Positions 48,801 through 58,824 of a DNA stretch of 64,000 nt are shown one piece after another. The first letter of the stretch is position 1, and every line of letters starts with the position of its first letter. The position numbers and the translations under genes were made by a program. The notes beneath the pieces are model-generated. The model worked only from the letters and a program-made list of their open reading frames with translations. It had not been told where the DNA came from and searched no databases. This DNA is from Syngnathus acus (taxonomy: Eukaryota; Chordata; Actinopteri; Syngnathiformes; Syngnathidae): the NCBI RefSeq assembly GCF_901709675.1, contig NC_051094.1, positions 12,024,501 through 12,088,500 of the forward strand, written 5' to 3'.

Positions 48801-48939
48801 GCCGCCCCCCCACAGCCCTGCCCAGCAAGACTCTTCTGCTTCGCAGCCCGTTCAATCCCAGCAGCCTACCAAAGGTCAAGCTCGCCAGGGTGGCATAAGG
48901 GCCAAACCGCCTGCCAAGCCCAGCGGGGGGAGCAGTTAG
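29488..48939 (+). CDS. ep400: E1A-binding protein p400, SNF2-family ATPase of TIP60/NuA4
   Basis: Nuclear chromatin remodeller and scaffold of the TIP60 acetyltransferase complex, linked to H2A.Z/H3.3 deposition and DNA repair. Fifty-two in-frame coding exons give about 3018 residues; human EP400 is about 3160. Order: a Pro/Gln/Ser-rich N-terminus beginning MHHGSGSQN (human MHHGTGPQN), an HSA helix, ATPase lobe 1, a long insert, ATPase lobe 2, a SANT/Myb-like domain, and a Gln-rich C-terminus. Exon coordinates are given in the block entries that follow. The ATG at 29488 is chosen because the next residues match the family; another ATG lies 4 bp downstream (29492) out of frame. All introns read as GT-AG, and every phase closes from start to stop. 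The related remodeller SRCAP is excluded by the SANT domain and the Gln-rich tail. No gene was recognised inside the larger introns. Confidence 0.97.
34033..34110. repeat. Short fish dispersed-repeat fragment
   Basis: AAAGTGCTTTGTTACAGCAAC and GTGCTGTATAAATAGAGATG together resemble the ends of a common fish element. It lies just upstream of the MITE in the same intron. Confidence 0.4.
34159..34334. mobile_element. Palindromic MITE in an ep400 intron
   Basis: The ends are a perfect inverted repeat of about 25 bp: CCGTAATTTTCGGACTATAA plus GTCGC on the left, and its exact complement on the right. Both ends are flanked by TA, the target duplication expected of Tc1/mariner-type elements. The AGTATAAGTCGCACC words also repeat inside. 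Total about 175 bp, with no coding capacity. Perfect ends argue for a fairly recent insertion. The family is widespread in fish as I remember it. Confidence 0.85.
34394..36653 (+). other. ep400: EP400 HSA domain and acidic linker
   Basis: Residues about 778-1071. Exons: 34394-34579, 34657-34797, 34879-34957, 35047-35078, 35155-35212, 35323-35406, 35999-36109, 36463-36653. The HSA signature is [20 protein letters not shown] followed by VQERRWK and [13 protein letters not shown]; in remodellers this helix binds actin and actin-related proteins. The four small exons after it (32-111 bp) encode a divergent linker of charged residues, less similar to human than its flanks. Confidence 0.92.
35855..35950. 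repeat. Relic of a GAGTTAAGAGCATG-type fish element
   Basis: GAGTTAAGAGCATGATCATGG followed by CTTGTGAGTCAGGGTGCCATT and TGTATAT is a recognisable decayed end of a dispersed fish mini-transposon. The opposite end was not found with confidence. Confidence 0.45.
36729..38847 (+). other. ep400: EP400 ATPase lobe 1 (SNF2_N)
   Basis: Residues 1072 to about 1455. Exons: 36729-36906, 36988-37124, 37203-37372, 37494-37668, 37753-37889, 38178-38364, 38678-38847. Walker A is DETGLGKT (1109-1116, Lys1115). Motif II is DEVQ (1212-1215) in place of the usual DEAH; I recall human EP400 as DEMQ, so this position is unusual across the family. Motif III reads [11 protein letters not shown]. The end of the lobe shows [17 protein letters not shown] and [10 protein letters not shown]. 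The ATP-binding residues are intact. Confidence 0.93.
38862..38888 (+). repeat. 27-T run beside an ep400 5' splice site
   Basis: An uninterrupted T tract starting 14 bp downstream of the donor of the exon ending at 38847. U-rich tracts in this position are known binding sites for TIA1-type splicing factors. Confidence 0.85.
38949..41020 (+). other. ep400: EP400 insert between ATPase lobes
   Basis: Residues about 1456-1805. Exons: 38949-39130, 39311-39475, 39856-40008, 40136-40191, 40291-40580, 40818-41020. The long insert is typical of the INO80/SWR1 class. Conserved islands are [39 protein letters not shown] and [16 protein letters not shown]. The 290 bp exon ends at a weak donor (GG|GTGCTT at 40580/40581), chosen because it keeps the frame. 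Several acceptors here lack a strong pyrimidine tract (for example TCAATAAAG before 39311). Confidence 0.85.
41181..42545 (+). other. ep400: EP400 ATPase lobe 2 (helicase C)
   Basis: Residues about 1806-2062. Exons: 41181-41350, 41721-41917, 42025-42136, 42255-42545. It begins [13 protein letters not shown] and continues [17 protein letters not shown] (motif IV) and TYVRVDE. Motif V reads [16 protein letters not shown], where human has TTGINLVEADTVVFYD. Motif VI is [17 protein letters not shown] (human QEWCDRIGRCKD). It ends [20 protein letters not shown]. The human residues are quoted from memory. Confidence 0.92.
42648..44798 (+). other. ep400: EP400 post-ATPase region with SANT/Myb-like domain
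   Basis: Residues about 2063-2443. Exons: 42648-42722, 42911-43048, 43130-43174, 43290-43443, 43573-43808, 43931-44104, 44180-44227, 44316-44452, 44575-44631, 44720-44798. The SANT-like fold covers [20 protein letters not shown], then [20 protein letters not shown] and [11 protein letters not shown] (about 2265-2336). In the family this part contacts TIP60. The 48 bp exon at 44180-44227 encodes 16 residues rich in Lys and may be a cassette exon, since the human form I remember runs EEGK directly into SKNNRPLRT. Confidence 0.92.
43188..43213. repeat. (TG)n microsatellite in ep400 intron
   Basis: About twelve TG units 13 bp after a donor, in a short 115 bp intron. Confidence 0.85.
45118..45378. 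repeat. Degraded DNA-transposon-like element with GAGTACCGATACC ends
   Basis: The left side reads GGGATGAGCGAGTACCGATA and the right side GCTCGGTATTGATGAGTACT, which are loosely inverted relative to each other. It shares words with the repeat at 23.5 kb. It sits just before the acceptor of the exon at 45420. The class is uncertain. Confidence 0.45.
45420..48939 (+). other. ep400: EP400 Gln-rich C-terminus
   Basis: Residues about 2444-3018. Exons: 45420-45587, 45682-45727, 45809-45915, 45994-46198, 46865-46992, 47122-47346, 47507-47681, 47763-47905, 48143-48304, 48377-48454, 48649-48939 (TAG). Conserved islands are [24 protein letters not shown]-type [49 protein letters not shown] and [15 protein letters not shown]. 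Gln tracts are short and broken (at most five in a row, mixed CAG/CAA), unlike the long human tract. The acceptor CTCTGCCAAG before 46865 is weak but keeps the frame. Confidence 0.9.
48480..48555. repeat. (GAGG)n purine-rich tract in the last ep400 introns
   Basis: About sixteen GGGA units with few interruptions. The strand is pure purine, so it could form triplex or G-quadruplex structures. Confidence 0.85.
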
Positions 48940-49550
48940 GGGGGGGAGTGAATTCAATCGAAGTTTTTCCCTGCAGTGCACCCTGTTTGCACTCACATGT
49001 TCTTTTGCAGCCCACCACCAATAACAACTGTACATACAGAATCCTGTCGGTCAGCATTATATTCTCCAATGTTGAAATCATATTTTGTCAAGAAGTCCAC
49101 CGTGGTGGGTTTCTGACTTTGTTCATTTGTTGTATTTCTAAATGTTTAAATACAAAAAGAAAAGTACCCCTACTAAAAATGAACCCTCATGTCTCTAACA
49201 CAACACAGTCGTTGTCTGGCCTTCAGCCTGACCATGAGAACCTGTTGGACATCTGAGGCGTTTTGATATGGAGCTGTCAAACGTGTATTACTAAATAGTC
49301 CCTTGCATGTCAACAAATTCCTTTGTCGTGTTTAGATACTGAAAGGAGAGTAGTGCACGTTCCTTCAGTTATTTGGTTGTTTTTTTATTCCAACAAAATA
49401 CACTGTAAACATGTACGTTAGTACTTTGGGTTTCATCATAAATCCTTCTTTTTTTTATTGATGTCAGAAAATGTAAATATCAGTGAAAAAAAACATTTGT
49501 ACTTGTAAAGTAGTTGTGCTTTCATTTTTTTTCAACCTAATTGTAATAAA
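48940..49550 (+). other. ep400: ep400 3' untranslated region
   Basis: Begins with a G run after the stop and ends at the AATAAA at 49545-49550. The 217-codon frame overlapping it is the wrong frame of the last exon plus UTR and is not a gene. Confidence 0.7.
49545..49550 (+). terminator. ep400: ep400 polyadenylation signal
   Basis: TTGTAATAAAGTGCTTTG is a canonical AATAAA with a GT/T-rich downstream element, about 610 bp after the stop. Confidence 0.8.
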
Positions 49551-49654
49551 GTGCTTTGTTTTTTACACAGACATCTTTTTTTTAATTGGTTTTCCATTAA
49601 ACCCATTCTAAGTGCCAGGAAGTCTTGTGAGTTTTTACGGCAGCTGTAGCCATG

Positions 49655-50010
49655 AGATCAGAATCAGACTCATCTCTGTTAGCCAAGTATGTTCAGAAAA
49701 AGAATCAACTAAAGACACAACAAAAAATATCTTTTTCTCCGGTTGGAGTATGGTCCTTTTGGGCCACACGGGTTACAGAATATTGACAGCTGCGAAAATG
49801 ATGCAGTGAGTCATCAGGCAAAAATCTAGTGACCCGTAGTGCTATAAAAATGACAGTTGTGCAGAGGATGCAGACAATCGTCACGCAATTCAAAGTGAGC
49901 AGCAGAGCAAGAAATATAAAGCAGCAAATGTGCACTAAATGCACTAAAGTGCTGTGGAAAAGTGACCAACAGTTATCCGGAGATAGATGAGGAATATACT
50001 GTACTGTCAC
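49655..50010. repeat. Teleost dispersed repeat (ATCAGAATCA...GCCAAGTATG family)
   Basis: ATCAGAATCAGACTCATCTCTG then TTAGCCAAGTATGTTCAGAA then TTTTCTCCGGTTGGA, followed by AGTGAGCAGCAGAGCAAGAAAT and GTGCACTAAATGCACTAAAGTG. This order is typical of a fish retroposon copy. It starts about 105 bp after the ep400 poly(A) signal. No coding capacity. Confidence 0.6.
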
Positions 50011-50177
50011 ATACTAGGAATGTGTGCAAAATTGGCGTAGTTTGCTTTCTGGACTATCCACACGAGGGTGCTGTTGTACCAGCTTTATCAATGCTCTGCA
50101 AAGCCATGATGTGGATTTTCCACCTCATTGAAATTTCCCATCTGCTCCTCAACGCTCAATCCCCCACTTCAGTGCTC

Positions 50178-50275
50178 TAGCTAGTGATGTGCATTCCAGT
50201 TCTTTTAGGTGAACTGAATCTTTGGAATCGGTTCACTCAAAAGAGTCGTTCAAACGAATCGTTCAATGAATCCCC
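50178..50275. repeat. Fish dispersed repeat (GGAATCGGTTCACTC family)
   Basis: AGTGATGTGCATTCCAGTTC, GGAATCGGTTCACTCAAAAG and AGTCGTTCAAACGAATCG in this order match a known dispersed fish pattern. A CA-rich microsatellite follows at 50277-50308. Confidence 0.6.
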
Positions 50276-50814
50276 CCCACACACACACACGCACACACAC
50301 GCGCACACGATACGGCTTTTTTTTTTATACTAGTTCCACTATTTGTAGGTAATAAAAAGAAATAAAGGACTATGACAGTATGTTATAATTAAATAGAAAG
50401 AATGTAAAGAATAGAACATGTATTACCACGTGGTTTGCAGTAAGTAACTCAATGGACATTGTGCAACTCCTTCTGACGTGTGCTATTTTGGCCAGCTGGA
50501 GGCAGTATAAGATAGACATACGGATAAACTACATGGCGGTCGCGATTTCCGCAATTGTAGTTTGAAGAAGATAAAGAAAGTGTGACTGTGAGTATTATTA
50601 TATTGTCTGTCTACATGTGTTACTGCACTATTTATGTTAACAAAGCTAGAGTCGTTAATGCCCCATGGATGCTATGTGTTAGTCTGTTAGTCGTGTTTCC
50701 CATGATGTGTTAGTATTAAGCTAGTAGACTTAAAGGAAAAGTTTTGTGGAGGTTTTGAATACATGTTTGATAGTAAGCTTCTCTTGGGAGTGCCAATAAA
50801 CAACCTGAACCCTC

Positions 50815-50857
<43 letters not shown>

Positions 50858-50875
50858 TTCATTCATTCATTCATT
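50815..50875. repeat. (TTTA)n-(TTCA)n compound microsatellite
   Basis: About eleven TTTA units followed by four TTCA units, in intergenic DNA. Confidence 0.9.
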
Positions 50876-51627
50876 GATTCATTATTTGTGCCATCTTTAT
50901 GGATCCTTTATAATCAAAACTCTCAGCCGCCCCCCCCCCGCCGGTTCGCTGCATGATTCCTTTTTGTTTTCCCTCAAATCCATGCAGCTGTTCAGTCACA
51001 ATTCTTTGAGCTCTTTTCACATCATGTGTGGGAAAATGTTACTTTCATTTTGGTTGTTTTCCAATCACACCGCTTCCTGGAAAACACGATGACTCACGAC
51101 TATTCGGGTTGTATTGCCTTGGAAAGCTTTAAAGCCAATTTTCGCAGTTTCAGCCATCTGCATAGTTTTTTTTTTTTAATGCAATTTGTAATCCTTCAGT
51201 AACAGATGAGCATGTTTTCCACCATCACAGCATATGCCTTTGCGCATAATAATAAAAAAGGGTTGAATAACTAATTCAAGTTGACATTTTAAAGACAATA
51301 ATTGCCACTTTAATTATACAGAGGAACAGTTATTTGCTTAGTTAAATTTGGGTGCTTTTTTGGCCAGGCAGTGAAAAATGCACTCAGGTGTCACAGTGAC
51401 AAGATGTGAATGAAAGACATAAAACACGCATACCCACCCATAAAGTGTGGTTAATGCTTTAGATAGAAGTCCGATTTGAAAAGAGCTAATTTATTAAAGC
51501 TATCGAACAAAACAGCTGGCAGACCTCAATGGATTTGAGCTGCCGTAGTGTGATTACGGAGAGTGGACTACTCAGAGCACATTTCAAACATGTCGCTAGC
51601 TGGCATCACACCTCCCACTCGGTGTGG

Positions 51628-51638
51628 CTGTGTGTGTG

Positions 51639-51678
<40 letters not shown>
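51628..51678. repeat. (TG)n microsatellite
   Basis: About 25 TG units with two single-base interruptions. The open frames reading Cys-Val repeats across it are artefacts. Confidence 0.9.
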
Positions 51679-52877
51679 CATGGGGAAGGCCCACAGGAAA
51701 GACTTATATAAATGTGCCATCGTTTTCCTGCCATAAACCCGATATTAAACTTCACACTCGACAGTGTAAACATGGATTACACCATCTACTACAGGAAGTA
51801 AAATTTCCATTGAAAGAAGTATGCAAAGACGTCGTCGACATTGTCTTCTTTGTCCTTTGTGAGCCGTTTAACCTGAAGAGGATATTTAAAGCTGGTGTGA
51901 AGATTGTCATAATGAGAATCAGATGACGGCTGTGGTTTCGCCACTGCAGTTTACCTATTGCTACTTAGCCAAAATGATTGCCAGCCTCTGAAAACAGGGA
52001 TGTTTTCATTATGCGTGTTGACACGAACACAAGGAGATTGTCTACATGTTGCCTTAGAAACAGGTTGGGCTTGAAAACAATAGATGCAAGGACGGGGAAA
52101 TCGGGGGATTTGATGCGAAAGGGAGGATGGAGGAGGTGTCAGCCAGGTGGGAAGGAATGACTGCACCTTGATCCTGATCATAATGACTTTAATGGTCCAC
52201 CGATCCCCGATCACACAGCTGCCTATGATATTCAAGAGAAAGACACAGGCCGTTTAAGCTGAAAGGTTGCCTTGGCAACCACCTGACCCCCTTTGGTGCA
52301 AATCACAGGGTTGGAAGGGTCTGTGTTTAATAAGCTTGCGTTGTTGATGGTGTAGCTTCCAAAGCTGGCAACATAGACTGTTAAATTGTTGCTTGCTTTC
52401 CAGTGTTGTTGTTTTTTTAGATAAGATATTTTTTGCCCTGATGGTATCTTTGCAGGGAGCAGCACGGTAGCTATTTAACTATTTGAAACCAATTTAAAAA
52501 AAATATGAATAAAGCTGCCTCCCTTGCTTTGCCTTGCCTTGCCTTCAACGTCGTCCCCACATACCTGTTTCAGACGCACATTTGTGCACGTTGCCATTCT
52601 CCTTGAGGCTTGTACGAGCAGGTTGTTGTAATACGCAAAATGGTGAGTCACAGCCCTGCTGGCTGATTTTGCAGAATTCAGCCAGTTTGTGTGTGTGTGT
52701 GTGTGACAGGTACTAAATGCTCATCATGTAAAAAGAAAGCTGCCACGTTCCACTTCCTCACTGAGAATGTCATACAGCAGTGTAAATCTCTACTCTTCCC
52801 ATGCACCCACTCTTCTTTGTCCTCCATGTGAATCATTCTCCATCTCCATGGACTTGTCTCCTCTCTTTCGTCTCCAG

Positions 52878-52983
52878 GCCAAATGTATCAGCATACGATG
52901 ATGGCTGCTTTGATCGTCCACGCAAGCCTCTTATGCAGTGCTTGCTCCTAAGCGACTGGCTGTGAACCATAAAGAGGATTGCA
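52878..52983 (+). other. Exon-like segment, possibly non-coding
   Basis: A strong acceptor (CTCTTTCGTCTCCAG) and a strong donor (GTGAGTATCTG) bracket 106 bp less AT-rich than the surroundings. No reading frame resembles a known protein. It could be a non-coding RNA exon, the 5' UTR exon of a downstream gene, or chance. Confidence 0.25.
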
Positions 52984-54980
52984 GTGAGTATCTGCTAGTG
53001 CATGCCATACTTTCTCTCTCTATGCATCAAACTCTGCAGTTCTAAACACTTATTATTACTACATTAAAAAACATGAGCTTTTGAGATGAATGCTTTTCTT
53101 TGAATCAAGACACGTCATACATAATGTGTCTTAGTCTTCAAACTCATATATACTACTTTCACCATCATCCTGTTGTAATTCGAGAAACCAATAATACTGT
53201 ACAAAAACAGAATTAACTGTAACAGCATACAACTCTGCCACTTACATCATCAAAATCAGTGTTTATCTAATACAAAGTGAAGAAGTAAAACATTTAATAA
53301 AAATGCATTAAACTCATCAGAGATGCTGAGTATTAAATGGAAAAAACAAAAATGCTCTTACACAAAAACTGCTCAAAACGTACACGAAAAAATATATTAC
53401 AGGTGATAATAATAATGCATTCGATGAGTTCTTCTGATTGAAGAACCAATGACAAGCATGTCTGGGTCTGAGCCACCTGCAAACATGGTTAAGCTCCACC
53501 TCACTTGGTGTAACTGGCCCCTTGCCTGGCATCTCCTTCATTTGGCAATCCTGTCATTGACAGGTGATGCCATCCACGGTGTAACCCCAGCCCACCCCTA
53601 GCGCCTCGCAAAAGTCAGCTGGAATAAGCACTAACTACCCTGCGAACTTGAACAGTACAAGTAGAAAGGGGGTGACAGATATATTCTATCCTAATTGTGC
53701 TCATTTTATTCAACATTCAGAGAGCCAACGTTGCAATTAAAATAATTGCCTGGCAACATGGGTTTGCTTGGATGCACTGAAGACAGATTGTCCTCTTTAT
53801 ATATTTCCCTATGCTCAAAACAAAGCTGATTGAGGTGATTATTTTTAATGCCATTAGACAAACACACAAAACATTACCTTACATTACCACATCAGTGGTG
53901 GTGGTCAAAAAAAATATTTTTACAGGCAGCAATGCATGTAATTGCTAAGTAATAACTGTAGACAAGGATAAAATAAAAATCGACAGGGTATCGTATTTAA
54001 AAAGGCGGGAATGCTTCAAGCATCTGCACTGTGTTATATGACACATTTTTTCCTTTGTGTTTTATCCTTCTACAAATACACACTGCACAGAACCATCTAG
54101 GATGGATAAATATACACCTCCAAACTTCATCTGTGCTTTCCATCATGGAAATGGACTTTGCACATGCTTTCAGAAATAATGTGTGAGCCCACTGCTGGAT
54201 ACTAAGCAGCAGCTGGTTCTTAAAGGCTGCTTGAATGAGAATGAGCGCACCACAGGGATGCATTTGAATGGAAGGAGACGCTGACTGTATTTTTCACAAT
54301 TGAGATAGTTTCAAGTACATTTCCATGCAGCACTGAAAATGGATGACTGGTCATTGAAAGTGAAATGGGATCTATTTTTCACCCTTTCTTCATACATTGT
54401 GTAATAAATCATGCTGTCTGGGTAGATGATTGCACGTACTTCATATCATGGATAAAATCGAATGACGAAACCCGGCAGCCATTGTGCAGAGTATCGGATT
54501 TTCTATTGAACACACCAACACACCAATAAATAAATGTATTTGTTCAACAAACACTAGGAAATTTTTGAAGTGTATGATATTTCAGCAGCATTGGCGGCTG
54601 GGTTCTACAAATCTGCAGTGTAAATACAGAGAAAACTCTTGACATGAAGGTATGAAGGTGTTGAACTTTGCACAGCTGTGTGGTGCTTTATTGGAGTTTT
54701 GAAGAAGTTTCAGCACCCCAATGGAAATCAAGTGAGTCTTATGAAGCCATCTTGTAAAACCTTTGAGGTTCTTAAAACGTGCCAACGTGTCAGGTAGACA
54801 TGGCAACTTGGCTGGCACACTTTCAAAGTGGTGCATTTGCTACCTTTGAATGCAGAATCTGGCAGAAAGGTGCCATGAACCTTTTCCATTTTCTTCTGTT
54901 TGAGCTAAGCAGAACTCCCAATGTATCACTATTGGGTAATACCCAGTGCAAACCGTAGGCCGGTCCTACATATATACGTA

Positions 54981-55003
54981 TGTGTGTATATATATATATA
55001 TAT
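54981..55003. repeat. (TA)n tract
   Basis: About eleven TA units in intergenic DNA. Confidence 0.75.
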
Positions 55004-58000
55004 TTATGTATTACATTATGTATTACATTTTCCATGATTTATCTTTTCATTACTGCTGACATCCGAAAATCTCTGCATGGAAAACTCTCCTAGCATAGTT
55101 TCATGGAGGTCACAACTTATGCCTGCAAAGTCCAGGCTGATTGTTCTGGCATACAGGTAATTCTCAACCAAGAGCATCTGTTAGTCATTTGTAGCCGCTG
55201 CCTTCACTTAAGAATTTTGGCAGACACTAAAGTCACCCCCGTATCATCTCTGCTAACAACCTGCTGTGGCCACAACTACCTACAGGTTCTGACTTTTGGC
55301 AGACATCACAACAGTCTATTTGTATGCCTTGAAGTGTACATCGTATTGTATTGTGAGTGACAGCTGACATTTCAATGTTCAAATAAATGTTTTCATCATC
55401 AGACCGTTACATCCACCTACACATTCGAGTGTAGCTCAACTGCTGTGACGTGGAATGCCCCCAGGATGTAAGTCAATGACAAGCCTCATTCTGACTGCAA
55501 TGGTTGTGTTCCAAGCATGTAAACAAAAAAAGAAATGCTGAAACTCACAGTTTTAATTTATTTAAATTTTTCGTTCCGGCATTGGAATACTAGTCACATT
55601 GTACATACAAAATTTGCAAAACTTCTTGTTTACCACAGTTAGCCTGCTGTCTAGCGAACAGATGGACAAATCAACCGACATTTCCACACATTTTTTTCGA
55701 CTTCAGCAGAGGTCTGTGCTCTACTGAGTGACATTTTAGTCATTTGTTTATTTTAGAATCGCTTAGATGTTTCTTTTTTACTTAAACCATTTGGAATAAA
55801 AAAAAAAAACAGCAGTCATTTTATACTTCAAGTCGTAAGCAGGCATCAGCCTGGGAATCAGCTCTGACAATAATGTAGTTAATTGGAATATTTTTATTTA
55901 TACTACCTTACGATTATTAGGCCCATACTGAATGTGAAAAAAATACGTTTTGGTGGAATCTATATCATCAAAGGTTTACATGCAGCAGATTTTCTTAGAG
56001 TTGTATGGAGAGAAAAAAGATCAGAGTTCGCCATCCATATAGGACAGTCAATTTAATGAATAAATAAAAAAAACAAAAAATTAATAGATACATTTGAGAC
56101 ATAAAAATCATGGTCAGTCTTTCAGGCAGAGCTGACTGTATGCAAGAATGTGCTTTCCTCTTCTAGCCTTGGTGTACAAGTCATTGTGGCTAATATTTAA
56201 GCCCCCATTAAGTGACATAACAGAATATAAGGTAGTGTTTTGCAGAAATGGGGTGAGGGAACAAAAAAAGTAGAGGATCCACCATTTCCACTCATATCCT
56301 CCCCAACCCTCTTGCAAGTCGCTACCACCCCCATTTCCACCAAGTCCCCACCCCCTAAACAAACTCACACACATGTTGAAAGATGAATGTGCAACAAATG
56401 GAAGCAGGAGGTGAGTGACGATCCCGTATGAGATGTGTATTGTGCACCATGGTCTTCCATCCCCCCCACATGGTGGCCGATAATCTTAAGGGGCCCTGTT
56501 GGCTGGGCCAGGGGGGATCGAGAGGCGGGGCGGGGGCTGTTTCACTAGGATGTTATTTATTGGCCTACTTGGAGGCCCCTGCTGCCTCCTGCACTCCTCG
56601 TCACACCCATTGATCTTGTCCTGATCCGCCCCCACCGACGGCTCTCCATCGTCTTTCCCCCCCTCTTCCTCTCAACATGTTCACTCCAGTATGCTGGAAA
56701 CTTGAGCCCATTAGACTACAGTGAGCTGTGTGTGAAGTGTCACTAAACAAATACATACTGTATATGTCAGTGATTGAAGGCAAAAATGTTCAAATGTACG
56801 CCTGTACAAAAAATAATAACCACAATAATATTTTGTTAGACACATCTCTGACAGTGTCATTAAAAATTAACGTTATTTGGAGTCCAATTGATCTCTACTC
56901 ATTAGATTGCAAAAGTGTTCTCATTAAAGTTTCCATTAAATGCCCGTGGACAGTTAATGGAATGCACCCACTGCTTAGCTTGGCATGTCACATGAAAAAG
57001 GTTCATTCATTGTGTGGCGTGCACAAATGTGTGCAATGACTTCTCAATATAAGGTCCGTGTAAAATTAAAAGAAAGAAAATGTCATGTGTTAGACGCCAG
57101 AGTGCCAGAAAATGAAACATTCAAGTAAGTCTGCCTGTTCCTTAAACAGTGGGGATAATTTACATCATGTTCCTCCCAGGCCAAGTTTAGCTTCCCATGA
57201 CGTGATCACCCGAGACTTTTTGGCCAGACTACACTGTCTGATGTCAAAGCTAAAAGGTAAACAACTAAACATCTTCATGACAATCTGGTGTAAATAATGA
57301 AATGAACCAATGAGCCTGTTGCATGGTGACAAAATTTGATGTTTCAATGGTGTGTATCAAATTGCTAACCCTTTCTTTTAATCAGTACCAAGGAAGTCTA
57401 TTTCTAATAAATAGGCAATCTCTGCTGGATACATCATTGAAGTTTATCGCTTTGTTCTATCTCTGTGTGCCTGATACTTCTCACGGAATTCTGGGCAACG
57501 CCTGGATTGGGCCGACCTAGATTGAAAACATGTGTCTTGGTTGAGGAGCTTGCCTAACTGAGATAGCAGAATTCAATGTCAGACTACTCAGGTGCATGCA
57601 GCATGCGGATCATATGCCTTTGCTTATATACGCCACCCTTCCCCCATGTGAGCGTGTGCTCCTCAAGTGTGAATATCACAAGGTATGCGAGGCTGCAAAC
57701 TCCATCTTGATGTGCACGACGGACTTTGTCTAAGTGCACGCAGGACACCTTCTGCGTGGTACACTCACTCTCAATTCAGGTTCAACATCATTGCCAAATC
57801 AGGCTGACAAACGATCCCATAGTCTCCCTGCTTCATATTACATGAAAGGCATGCAGTCACAGTAAAAGTGCTTCAGGTTAGTAATGTGTATATTTTACTG
57901 CTGCATCATTAAGCAGTTATTTTTTACGAGTCTAGCCAGACTTGATTTCTAGCATATCATGTCTGGTCCGCTGCAGTTTTCTAAGGAGTAATACACACAG

Positions 58001-58554
58001 GCTCACGGGCAACTGCGATGGCATTTTCAGTCGACAGTGGCAAAGATACATAAAAATGGTTAAAATCTGCTGCCTAACTCATATTCCGCAAATGCAATAT
58101 TCATCAAAATGCCGTGTTTAGACTAGCGGAGGCACATACGACATAATAGGAAAGAAAATCTTAGGGCTGATTTTTAAAAACTTAATCTTAACTGTTGTGA
58201 CCCAGAAGGTGGTCAAAAAAATACAGTTGAAAAACTATTTTATGAAAAAATAAATAAATAAACTTTTCAGCGGACCTGCAGATCTGCAAGCTACTGTTGC
58301 TGCAGCTCACTTGACCTCTTCCTGGGTGTGCACGTAAATAATCAGGTACTCGAGGCCAAATGTCTGAAATTACTCGAATACCAGTTTCCGCCTTCAATAT
58401 GATTCAGTCCAAAGAACGAGAGCAGTAGAGCTGAGCATCTGGCTTTCAGTCTTGCTCAATTTTGCTGCCACAAGCTTTACAGCATTCATCATTGCAGCTA
58501 CATAAAACAGCATGTAAATGCCACAGTTTGCCGTGATGGGATCAATACAAAGCG

Positions 58555-58824
58555 ATGCATTGTGCTCCGCACTGCGTTACTGTGCACGCTATGCTGCTAC
58601 AGTTGATCCATAACATTCTCCATCACCCACGGCCGTTGCGAGGCAGCTGCTGGGCCGCGGAGTTGCTCCGCTGCTACGACTTGCAGCCAGTGAGCACGTC
58701 GATAATGAGCAGCGGCCTCTCTGACACAATCATTTACCGCCTGGAGGTCTCCAAGAACCAAGTGGAGTGCGCATGCCTTCCTCTAACCTACTTAAAGCTC
58801 ACACTGCCCACATGGAAGTGTTGA
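58555..58824 (+). other. 89-codon open frame in a CpG-richer island, unrecognised
   Basis: The 58.6-58.8 kb segment is richer in G+C and CpG than the flanking 10 kb. It carries an open frame whose second half (SGLSDTIIYRLEVSKNQVEC) looks protein-like by composition. I recognise no family, and no clear start context or splice sites were identified. It may be an exon of an unannotated gene, a conserved non-coding element, or an accident of base composition. Confidence 0.2.

Noticed and set aside
48603-49256. 217-codon open frame
   Set aside because: It is the wrong frame of the last ep400 exon continued into the 3' UTR.
51529-51926. Cys-Val repeat proteins
   Set aside because: They are translations of the TG microsatellite.
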